Positions 1 through 5,287 of a DNA stretch of 7,621 nucleotides are shown here, piece by piece. Origin of the DNA: Calditrichaceae bacterium (GTDB lineage: Bacteria; Calditrichota; Calditrichia; Calditrichales; Calditrichaceae); contig JANTFQ010000105.1 of assembly GCA_024763405.1 (NCBI GenBank), positions 1 through 7,621 on the forward strand, written 5' to 3'. A program made the translations under genes and the position numbers. A model generated the notes under the pieces. That model made no database searches and was not told where the DNA came from. It was given only the letters and a program-made list of their open reading frames with translations. Each line of letters begins with the position of its first letter. Position 1 is the stretch's first letter.

Positions 1-10
1 CTGCCTTCGC

Positions 11-50
11 GGGAATGATAGGTTCTACCGATGGTAATTTAGTCATTCCC
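11..50. repeat. Interspersed REP-like repeat, copy 1
   Basis: The unit begins GGGAATGA and ends TCATTCCC, so its ends are inverted 8-mers. It contains AGGTTCTACC (20-29) followed by ATGG. The same layout occurs at 5247-5287. The bases before it (CCTTCGCGGGAATGA) look like half of the GGGAAT/ATTCCC hairpin repeats that are dispersed in many bacterial genomes, such as the dRS3 class of Neisseria. That family comparison is from memory. The left half of the element lies outside the window. Confidence 0.6.
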
Positions 51-127
51 ATCCGCCTGTGGACGGACAAACGAAAGTTGAGTCTGCAAAATACCGTTTA
101 GTAGTATTATTCACTTTTAAACTAAAC

Positions 128-144
128 AATCGCTCAGATTAGGT
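128..144 (+). repeat. 17-bp repeat, left copy
   Basis: AATCGCTCAGATTAGGT matches the reverse complement of 5193-5209 at all 17 positions, and the match stops sharply at both ends. It lies 77 bp downstream of REP-like copy 1. A perfect 17-mer match between two points of a 7.6-kb window is unlikely by chance. Confidence 0.75.
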
Positions 145-212
145 TAATAATTCGGTAAGTAAATAATAAACCTAATATAAATCTCTAAAACGAATTTTTA
201 ACGAATTTGTTC

Positions 213-1709
213 CTAAAACTTATATTGTATTTCGGCAGAAAAAATGGAACTCCTCGTATTCCCGGCGTCACTGTCCAGATCCCGGTCATTATCGTAAGAT
301 GCGTAGAGGTTAAAATTGAATTGATCGGCAAATGGAATTTGCAACAGCAGGTTAAAATTGAGTACCGAGCGGTTATTATTTATACTGCTCCAGGAATCGG
401 AAACCGCATCAGGCGAATGCCGCCGGGAATAACCCGCTTCCAGCGAAAATAAAATCCCCTGATACCGATAATATTCCAATCCAAGCAGAAGACCGGCTCC
501 TGTATAATTCTGCTCTTCGATATAAACCGCCTCAGCTCCCGGATAAAGAAAATGTTTTTTATACTCAAACAGTCCACCGGCTGAGAAATTGAAATTACGG
601 AACAAAACAAACTGAACGGTATTCGAAAGCGTGTGCAACTGGTAATCCGGGTCCTGCTCGGATTGCTTTAAATAATGTTTATAAATTCCGTCATAATCTG
701 TTTTCCAGTGCAGAACAGAAGTTAATACGATATCCGCCTCCAGTTGTAAATTAAGGGATTGCGCCCGGTTGGCGAGAACCGAATCATCCATCGCATAAAC
801 AAAACGCTTTGTCCTGGCGGTGAGTGCGTATTGTAATCCGGAACCTCCTGCCATTATCTTGGAGCCGTTTATTCCCACGCTCTGTTCAAAATAATCATTA
901 TTTGAATAGTCTATACTTTCATTGAAATCCGCCAGATAACTCAGTGAAATTAAATTTCCATCCGCAGCATAGTAGTCAGAGACAGCCCGGAGATTGTTTT
1001 TAAAAAAATCAGGCGTCGTTTGCGAAGGTGTTTTATATTTTTTATAGCGCAGTTCATTATCGGCACGCAGAGACCAGGCGGGCGATATTTTCCAGTGCGC
1101 AGTCTGCCTGCTGTTCATTTCCGAATAGGTAAAATCCGGATAGGTTCTGTTATTATCATACATAAAGCCGGCGTCAAAACGGTAGCCGAAGGTATTTTTT
1201 TGCTGTAAGGCTAAAAGGTGGATTTGTGAAGAGGTATTTTCCTTATCAGCGCGCAAACCAGCCTGCAGCAGGATTCCGTTTTCTTCTGTTCCGCTCAGAA
1301 GTGCAGAAATATCAATCGCGCCGAAGGGTTTCTTTATTTCATCGGCTATCACAGAATCGCTTTCAATAAAATTCAGTTCAAATTCCTGCCGATTATAATC
1401 GACTCCGCTGCTGACAGTGAAGGAAATCCGGTTTTGCAGGGGATCCTTTCTCTGTTGAGCGGGAAACGAGGGCGTTGCTTGCTGTTCGAGAAATTCTTCT
1501 AAAAACACGGAAGCAAGTAAGAAATCGTTCTGTTTTGCATAGTATTTGGCGGAATCAACCAGAGCCGCTCCGGATGCAGCTGCCGGTTTATAATGTAAAA
1601 AAACCGATGCCTCCTTTAAAAGAAATTGGTATTCATCGGTGTCGCTTACCTGAGCCAAAAGAGAGGTGCTGTATAAAAACAGCACGAGCAACCAGAGTGT
1701 TTTATTCAT
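213..1709 (-). CDS. Outer-membrane beta-barrel protein of unknown function
   Basis: The 498-residue protein begins with a signal peptide (hydrophobic residues 5-18, probable cleavage LLA|Q after Ala19). Residues 25-78 look helical, and residues 53-78 form a helix-turn-helix with Tyr/Ala spacing like the repeats of the protein encoded just upstream. From about residue 93 to the end the sequence alternates polar and hydrophobic/aromatic residues in many short strands rich in Tyr, Phe and Asn. It ends in Tyr-Lys-Phe, a C-terminal aromatic typical of BAM-inserted barrels. I infer an outer-membrane barrel with a periplasmic helical plug or adaptor. I do not recognise the family and see no TonB box or plug domain. 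The gene starts 13 bp after the preceding stop codon with no Shine-Dalgarno sequence, so translation may be coupled. It is the last gene of the minus-strand module and ends in TAG. Confidence 0.8.
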   Translation of the reverse strand: MNKTLWLLVLFLYSTSLLAQVSDTDEYQFLLKEASVFLHYKPAAASGAALVDSAKYYAKQNDFLLASVFLEEFLEQQATPSFPAQQRKDPLQNRISFTVSSGVDYNRQEFELNFIESDSVIADEIKKPFGAIDISALLSGTEENGILLQAGLRADKENTSSQIHLLALQQKNTFGYRFDAGFMYDNNRTYPDFTYSEMNSRQTAHWKISPAWSLRADNELRYKKYKTPSQTTPDFFKNNLRAVSDYYAADGNLISLSYLADFNESIDYSNNDYFEQSVGINGSKIMAGGSGLQYALTARTKRFVYAMDDSVLANRAQSLNLQLEADIVLTSVLHWKTDYDGIYKHYLKQSEQDPDYQLHTLSNTVQFVLFRNFNFSAGGLFEYKKHFLYPGAEAVYIEEQNYTGAGLLLGLEYYRYQGILFSLEAGYSRRHSPDAVSDSWSSINNNRSVLNFNLLLQIPFADQFNFNLYASYDNDRDLDSDAGNTRSSIFSAEIQYKF

Positions 1710-1722
1710 AGAATATATTAAA

Positions 1723-3219
1723 TTAATGAGCTTCCGTTTTCATAAGATTTTTTATCCGGCCCTGCATAAAATCCAGTATCGCCTGTGCCATTAAAAGATT
1801 ACCGTTGTCGATGGCAATCCGGGCTTTAGCAGACAATTCTTTTAACAGCGGCAGTAAAACTGCGCTTCCGGCACTTGCATTTGGGTTTTGTTCCAAAACC
1901 TGAAGGGTCTGTTCCATCTGCCGCAAACGCTCAAGCAAGCGCGGCGCTGTTTGCTTATTAATCTGCTTAGTGCTAAGAATCGCTTCGAGACGGTTTACCA
2001 GATGAAGCGCTGTTTTTGTTTTCTGAAAAGCAATTTTTATTTTACCGGATTGAAAATCGTTTTCCGCGGAATCCAGTAACCGTTGTGCATTTTGGTGGAA
2101 CAAACGCATCAGGTCTTCATAACCCGAAGCTGCTTTCTCTTTCTGCAACGAAATCAAATGTCGGATTTCTGCAATACGCCGGTCGATTTCTGCGCCGGAA
2201 GCCGGCGTCTCCTGACTGGAAAGACGCAATGCCTTTGCGGCCATACGCTGCGCTAAAGCAATTTTAGATTCGGCTTTTTTATATGCGCCATTTTCTAAAT
2301 CACGACGGGCGGCCTTTAAAAATTCTTCGGCCTTATGCAATAAACGCAAACTCTGCCGGCTGCTCCCTGCCTGCAGGTCGGCTTCTATTCCCGAGATGAA
2401 TTGTTTTAGAGAAGCTAAATTGGATTCAAGCCGTTCGACACGTCCCTGGCCACTTTGCTGATTCAAATCGGCAGCACGGTATAAGAGACGTTCACAAATC
2501 TGCAGTTGCAGAAGCGCCTGCCGACGGTTGCCCTGCGCATAGGTCTGCCGGGCAAGTTCAAGCGCATTCTGCGCCTTTTGTAACAATTTCTTCACAGTAA
2601 TATCCGAGGCGGCTGCGGTACTAAGATCATTGTAAAGGTTTGTAATATCTTCCAGTAATTGCTGGTACGACTGCCCTGATATAGCCCCTGCTGTACCGCT
2701 GGCAAGTTTAATCGATTTGTTTACAAAAAAGAGGGCGATGCGGTAATACTCACGGGCTTTTACAAAACGGGAATTACGAAAAGCCGTTTCGGACTTAAAG
2801 CGGAACGAACGCGCCCGGGTCAGCATATAACGTGCTTCTGCTTTATTGGAATTTTGTACCAGTGTCTCTGCCTGTAATATTAAGCGATCCATCTCCGCAC
2901 CCGCTTGCAACGCCGGTTTTACCAGCAGCGCTTTGGCCGCCAAGTCTGTAAGTCTGTTTGCTTCGCGGTAGGCGGCCCAGGCGGCATTAATCCTGGGAGG
3001 AATTTGTTTCACCAGAGACCGTGCTTCATCTAATTTATTATTAGCCTGGTTTAAATATTCGTTTGCCCTTTTTACCCGGTAGCGCTCCGCCGTTTGCTCT
3101 AAATAATCTATCCGGCTCTTTAATTTATCAACAGTCCGGTAGAACGTATTAAAGTTCTGCGCCTGACTCAGCGAGAACAAAAGGATTAAAAGAAAGAATA
3201 TTTTAGCACTGTATTTCAT
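1723..3219 (-). CDS. Secreted all-helical repeat protein of unknown function
   Basis: The 498-residue protein has a Sec signal peptide (hydrophobic core 7-17, probable cleavage SQA|Q after Ala20). The rest is almost entirely helix-forming, rich in Ala, Leu, Gln, Lys and Arg, with no cysteine-rich or beta segments and no second membrane span, so it is probably periplasmic. A helical hairpin recurs: a helix, a turn with Gly or Ser-Asn, and Ala five residues later. The turn residues are Gly230, Gly311, Gly392 and Gly473, exactly 81 apart. Earlier, more degenerate copies lie near Ser150 and Pro75. The hairpins resemble TPR-like pairs, but the period is far longer than the 34 residues of a TPR. 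I infer a scaffold or spacer in the envelope, working with the lipoprotein upstream and the barrel 13 bp downstream. The start has an AAGGG box 6 nt upstream, next to a 7-bp dyad. Confidence 0.82.
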   Translation of the reverse strand: MKYSAKIFFLLILLFSLSQAQNFNTFYRTVDKLKSRIDYLEQTAERYRVKRANEYLNQANNKLDEARSLVKQIPPRINAAWAAYREANRLTDLAAKALLVKPALQAGAEMDRLILQAETLVQNSNKAEARYMLTRARSFRFKSETAFRNSRFVKAREYYRIALFFVNKSIKLASGTAGAISGQSYQQLLEDITNLYNDLSTAAASDITVKKLLQKAQNALELARQTYAQGNRRQALLQLQICERLLYRAADLNQQSGQGRVERLESNLASLKQFISGIEADLQAGSSRQSLRLLHKAEEFLKAARRDLENGAYKKAESKIALAQRMAAKALRLSSQETPASGAEIDRRIAEIRHLISLQKEKAASGYEDLMRLFHQNAQRLLDSAENDFQSGKIKIAFQKTKTALHLVNRLEAILSTKQINKQTAPRLLERLRQMEQTLQVLEQNPNASAGSAVLLPLLKELSAKARIAIDNGNLLMAQAILDFMQGRIKNLMKTEAH

Positions 3220-3227
3220 AATTTTCC

Positions 3228-3247
3228 CTTATCTGTCCTAAGATAAG
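3228..3247. promoter_or_regulatory. 7-bp dyad abutting the ribosome binding site of the helical-repeat gene
   Basis: CTTATCT and AGATAAG (3228-3234 and 3241-3247) form a perfect inverted repeat with a 6-nt loop. On the minus-strand transcript the 3' arm runs directly into the AAGGG that precedes the ATG at 3219. It could be an operator or an RNA stem that affects translation of the second gene relative to the lipoprotein. The function is inferred. Confidence 0.4.
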
Positions 3248-3271
3248 TGTATCGTTGATTAACTGCAAACA

Positions 3272-3292
3272 GCGGACGCCGAAAGCGTCCGC
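3272..3292 (-). terminator. Strong stem-loop after the lipoprotein gene, weak terminator
   Basis: GCGGACGC (3272-3279), a 5-nt loop and GCGTCCGC (3285-3292) form a perfect 8-bp GC-rich stem, 22 bp past the lipoprotein stop. An outer GCAA/TTGC pair can extend it. The minus-strand sequence after it is TGTTTGCAG, without a real T-run. It therefore looks more like a partial terminator or mRNA-stabilising processing hairpin than a full stop, letting the helical-repeat and barrel genes be transcribed at a lower level. Confidence 0.5.
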
Positions 3293-3313
3293 CTTGCAGA
3301 GTTCTTTTCCTAA

Positions 3314-4297
3314 TCAGAATGCCGTTACCATATACGGTGTCGACCAGGTATTTGAATTGTAGGGATAAGCCTCGTTGTCTTCGCTTAATACTGTTCCGTT
3401 ATCAACCACATCGATAACCGCGTGGTGACGCATTGACGGTATTTGCATTACAGTCCAGGTCCCTTCGTAAATATTGTTTCCTAAATCGTCTTTTCCAACC
3501 CAGGTAAAAGGCTTGCGGGCAAAGTTACCAAGACGGTTGCGGCCGTAATGCAGACGAACCATTTCCGTTGCCTCAGTCCCTTCGGGATAAACCATCGGAG
3601 CGGCAGAAGTATTTTTTACGGTTACCCGTACTTTAACTTCCGTAAAGCGCGGGAACAGAAACATATTGGTGCCATTCATAAAATAGCTCAGTGGATCCGT
3701 CACGACAACAGAATCCTGATCGGACGGCAGAACATCCATTTCAACGATTTCGACGGTTGCATTGGGAGAAGAACCGTTGCGCATTGAGATATTCTGGATT
3801 TTCCAGTTCAAACGAGCGTATTCTGTATCCCGAACTTTTTTAAGATGTACCACACGCTCTACTTCGTGGGTCATTGGTTTTTCATACCGGTTTACAGATA
3901 CGGTATCTCCTACCATTTCGGCTTTGTGTACGACAAAAATACCTTTAATTTTTGTGTAGATATAAGCGGTTGCTGTGCTGTCGGTATCAAAAATTATCTG
4001 AATATTCCGTTCAACCGGATGTTTACGGACACGGCCGTAATGGGTTCTTATTCCGGATGTTTTCCCGAGAGAAGCGCTGCCGCCCAGCCAATTGGGATCA
4101 TCATTGTCGATATTATTTTCATCACCTTCATCCAGAACGGTAAAGTTTAAATCTTCATCAGCACTTAACACATCTTGAACTTCCTGGGTATTTTCTTCTT
4201 CCCAGGCGCTTAACTTGTCATCGTTTACGCTGTTTGTATTACAGCCGATAAGCGTAAGAAAACTGAGTCCTAATAAACCATACATTAAACGTTTCAT
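3314..4297 (-). CDS. Outer-membrane-type lipoprotein of unknown function
   Basis: The reading frame is open to an upstream ATG at 4402, but the start at 4297 is chosen. It has GGAGG 5 nt upstream (4303-4307) and begins a clean lipoprotein signal, with lipobox Leu16-Ile-Gly-Cys19. The upstream ATG has no such site and lies in a promoter-like element. The mature 309-residue protein has Asn at +2, so no inner-membrane Asp retention signal. A very acidic, probably disordered stretch covers about residues 25-70. After it come two regions predicted as mixed beta strands, each opening with a similar motif: IRTHYGRVR (83-91) and VRLHYGRNR (247-255). I recognise no family or catalytic signature. It is the first gene of the minus-strand envelope module. 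A sigma-54-like promoter lies about 90 bp upstream of the start. Confidence 0.82.
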   Translation of the reverse strand: MKRLMYGLLGLSFLTLIGCNTNSVNDDKLSAWEEENTQEVQDVLSADEDLNFTVLDEGDENNIDNDDPNWLGGSASLGKTSGIRTHYGRVRKHPVERNIQIIFDTDSTATAYIYTKIKGIFVVHKAEMVGDTVSVNRYEKPMTHEVERVVHLKKVRDTEYARLNWKIQNISMRNGSSPNATVEIVEMDVLPSDQDSVVVTDPLSYFMNGTNMFLFPRFTEVKVRVTVKNTSAAPMVYPEGTEATEMVRLHYGRNRLGNFARKPFTWVGKDDLGNNIYEGTWTVMQIPSMRHHAVIDVVDNGTVLSEDNEAYPYNSNTWSTPYMVTAF

Positions 4298-4302
4298 TTT
4301 TT

Positions 4303-4307
4303 CCTCC
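4303..4307 (-). promoter_or_regulatory. Ribosome binding site GGAGG fixing the lipoprotein start
   Basis: GGAGG on the minus strand lies 5 nt before the ATG at 4297. It is the strongest Shine-Dalgarno sequence in the window and decides against the start 105 bp upstream. Confidence 0.85.
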
Positions 4308-4385
4308 AAATAAGTTTTACTTAAATTAATGAATCCTTCCGGGCCCTTGGTTAGATTCTGAAATTTCGTTAGCTGCTTCTTATTT

Positions 4386-4402
4386 AGCACAAGATGTGCC
4401 AA
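4386..4402 (-). promoter_or_regulatory. Sigma-54 (-24/-12) promoter candidate for the envelope module
   Basis: On the minus strand TTGGCACATCTTGTGCT matches the RpoN consensus TGGCAC-N5-TTGC, with GG (4400-4399) and GC (4388-4387) at the required spacing and one mismatch in the TTGC part. A T-run precedes the -24 box, as in many such promoters. The predicted transcript start is about 4375, giving a leader of about 78 nt before the lipoprotein ATG. RpoN promoters need an activator bound upstream, and a palindromic array sits about 120 bp upstream. The same bases also form a short dyad (GCACA/TGTGC), so an operator is an alternative reading. Confidence 0.55.
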
Positions 4403-4476
4403 AAAAAATTTAAGCGGTTAACTTATTATGGATAAAGGAATTAAAAAGAAAGATTGTTTTGGAAAAGAAAACAAGG

Positions 4477-4516
4477 TTGTACCATACCGTACAGTTTGCT
4501 GTACGAACCGGTACAA
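4477..4516. promoter_or_regulatory. Nested palindrome with four GTAC cores, candidate activator site
   Basis: The 40 bp are symmetric: outer arms TTGTACC and GGTACAA (4477-4483, 4510-4516), 4-bp spacers, and inner arms CGTACAG and CTGTACG (4488-4494, 4499-4505) around a 4-bp centre. The GTAC cores begin at 4479, 4489, 4501 and 4511, so they are 10, 12 and 10 bp apart and lie on nearly one face of the helix. The centre is about 121 bp upstream of the predicted sigma-54 start, a normal distance for a bacterial enhancer-binding protein. It could instead regulate the toxin operon, whose -35 box lies 80 bp away. Confidence 0.6.
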
Positions 4517-4553
4517 AACATTTTAAGTGTACATTCTATAAACCTGTTCTTGG

Positions 4554-4579
4554 AAACTATTTTTCCATCAAAATAGTTT
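4554..4579. repeat. Perfect 10-bp inverted repeat upstream of the toxin promoter
   Basis: AAACTATTTT (4554-4563) and AAAATAGTTT (4570-4579) are exact inverted copies with a 6-bp centre. The right arm ends 17 bp before the -35 box of the toxin promoter. It may be a repressor or activator operator or an AT-rich hairpin. Nothing in the window shows which. Confidence 0.6.
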
Positions 4580-4596
4580 GTTATAATAAATTTGTG

Positions 4597-4625
4597 TTGA
4601 CATTGCCATTACGTTGTCATAATAT
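4597..4625 (+). promoter_or_regulatory. Sigma-70-type promoter of the toxin-antitoxin operon
   Basis: A perfect TTGACA (4597-4602) is followed 17 bp later by TAATAT (4620-4625). CATAAT (4618-4623) is a better -10 match but only 15 bp away. Transcription would start around 4630-4632, at or next to the toxin ATG (4632). An inverted repeat TGACA/TGTCA (4598-4602, 4615-4619) lies within the promoter and is a plausible autoregulatory operator for the ribbon-helix-helix antitoxin. Confidence 0.6.
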
Positions 4626-4631
4626 TCTACA

Positions 4632-4916
4632 ATGAAAGTATTCAAATGGAATACAGAAAAGAATGAACTTCTTGCTAAACAGCGAGGGATTACATTTGAA
4701 GAAATTGTTCAAAGAATAGAATCTGGAACAAAAGTAATTGAGACAGACCATCCAAATAAAAAGAAATATCCTAATCAGAAAATATTGATAGTTGATATCG
4801 ATGGATATGCCTATTTAGTTCCATTTGTTATAGATGGTGAAGACTCATTATTTTTAAAAACAATTATACCGAGTAGGAAAGCAACAAAAAAATATTTAGG
4901 TGGCAAAAATGAATAA
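4632..4916 (+). CDS. BrnT-like toxin of a type II toxin-antitoxin system
   Basis: The 94-residue protein has the layout of BrnT/COG2929-type toxins, a small fold related to RelE RNases. It has an N-terminal Phe-Lys-Trp-Asn-x3-Lys-Asn (residues 4-12), then Arg-Gly-Ile-Thr-Phe-Glu-Glu (18-24), central beta strands with Tyr-Leu-Val-Pro-Phe, and a C-terminal Ile-Pro-Ser-Arg-Lys-Ala-Thr-Lys-Lys-Tyr, which matches the conserved Ser-x-Arg-(Lys)-Ala-(Thr) end of the family. The expected role is ribosome-dependent or free mRNA cleavage that arrests growth, held in check by the protein encoded next. The last 8 bp overlap the antitoxin gene. No ribosome binding site precedes the ATG. Base composition is about one third G+C, clearly lower than the flanking housekeeping genes, which suggests acquisition. 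Identification is by motif memory; the exact subfamily is uncertain. Confidence 0.8.
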   Translation: MKVFKWNTEKNELLAKQRGITFEEIVQRIESGTKVIETDHPNKKKYPNQKILIVDIDGYAYLVPFVIDGEDSLFLKTIIPSRKATKKYLGGKNE

Positions 4917-5187
4917 ATTATCCAAAAAAATAAAATTAGATGAATCTGAAGATGAAATTTTAGAGGCATTCGAAAGCGGTAAGCTGAAAGCAAATAATTC
5001 TGATGTTGATTATCAATCTATTGCACGAAATACTATGAAAAAGAATAAGAAAATTAATATAAGAATTTCCGAAAATGATCTATCAGCATTACAAAGGCGT
5101 GCTGTAAGAGAAGGGATTCCATATCAAACTCTTATCGGAAGTGTTCTTCATAAATATGTTAGTGGATTTCTAAAAGAAATTATTTGA
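4909..5187 (+). CDS. CopG/BrnA-like ribbon-helix-helix antitoxin
   Basis: The 92-residue protein has a charged, acidic N-terminal half (residues 1-45), probably the toxin-binding part. A ribbon-helix-helix domain follows: the strand Lys-Ile-Asn-Ile-Arg-Ile-Ser, helix A (Glu-Asn-Asp-Leu...Arg-Arg-Ala), a Gly-Ile-Pro-Tyr-Gln-Thr turn, and helix B ending His-Lys-Tyr-Val-Ser-Gly. This matches the CopG antitoxin family that accompanies BrnT-like toxins. It should neutralise the toxin and repress the shared promoter by binding a short dyad. The frame also offers a GTG at 4900, but the ATG at 4909 is preferred because TTAGGTGG (4896-4903) then serves as ribosome binding site. The start lies inside the toxin gene, so the two are translationally coupled. 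The toxin-first order is like brnTA. Confidence 0.82.
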   Translation: MNKLSKKIKLDESEDEILEAFESGKLKANNSDVDYQSIARNTMKKNKKINIRISENDLSALQRRAVREGIPYQTLIGSVLHKYVSGFLKEII

Positions 5188-5192
5188 GGAAT

Positions 5193-5209
5193 ACCTAATC
5201 TGAGCGATT
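5193..5209 (-). repeat. 17-bp repeat, right inverted copy
   Basis: ACCTAATCTGAGCGATT is the exact reverse complement of 128-144. It begins 5 bp after the antitoxin stop codon and lies 37 bp before REP-like copy 2. The flanking bases outside the two copies do not match, so there is no visible target duplication. Confidence 0.75.
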
Positions 5210-5246
5210 TTTTAAGAATTATTTAAGTTATTCTCAATTGATATTC

Positions 5247-5287
5247 GGGACGACAGGTTCTACCCAATGGGTGTGTTGGTCAGTCCC
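5247..5287. repeat. Interspersed REP-like repeat, copy 2
   Basis: It shares with 11-50 the layout GGGA, GA, AGGTTCTACC (5255-5264), ATGG, and a closing GTCA-TCCC. The ten core bases are identical and the ends are inverted relative to each other. It is the same strand orientation as copy 1. It overlaps by two bases an adjoining palindrome (5286-5303), after which AAATCCAGC follows, as in the widely dispersed GTCATTCCC...GGGAATCCAGC hairpins. Confidence 0.65.

Larger units (their letters stand above)
1..212. other. Intergenic region downstream of the barrel gene, no gene seen
   Basis: This region lies 3' of the minus-strand barrel gene and is cut by the window edge. It contains no convincing coding frame. 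It holds a copy of an interspersed repeat (11-50), a 7-bp inverted repeat GTTTAGT/ACTAAAC (96-102 and 121-127), a 17-bp block (128-144) that recurs inverted at 5193-5209, an 8-bp inverted repeat ATTAGGTT/AACCTAAT (138-145 and 169-176), and two direct copies of AACGAATTT near 189-208. I see no GC-rich stem with a T-run that would be an intrinsic terminator for the operon ending at 213. Confidence 0.6.
4298..4631. other. Divergent regulatory region between lipoprotein and toxin genes
   Basis: These 334 bp separate the minus-strand envelope module from the plus-strand toxin-antitoxin pair and hold no gene. From left to right they contain the lipoprotein ribosome binding site, a sigma-54-like promoter on the minus strand (4386-4402), a 40-bp nested palindrome (4477-4516), a further GTAC at 4529-4532, a perfect 10-bp inverted repeat (4554-4579), and a sigma-70-like promoter on the plus strand (4597-4625). 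Confidence 0.75.

Noticed and set aside
1..212. CRISPR array or integron attC sites in the repeat-bearing left edge
   Set aside because: Repeats are not regularly spaced and no attC core pair (RYYYAAC/GTTRRRY) with a following cassette is seen.
213..3219. The two adjacent 498-residue proteins as a gene duplication
   Set aside because: Identical length is coincidence: one is all-helical and the other mainly beta barrel; only a short helical hairpin is alike.
3845..4150. Plus-strand frame of 101 codons opposite the lipoprotein gene
   Set aside because: It is the antisense shadow of a gene with a clear start, signal peptide and ribosome binding site.
4298..4402. Upstream ATG at 4402 that would lengthen the lipoprotein by 35 residues
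   Set aside because: It would bury the lipoprotein signal inside the protein, has no ribosome binding site, and lies in the promoter-like element; the ATG at 4297 has GGAGG and a proper lipobox.
128..5209. Composite transposon bounded by the 17-bp inverted repeats
   Set aside because: No transposase or integrase lies between them, and the bases just outside show no target duplication.
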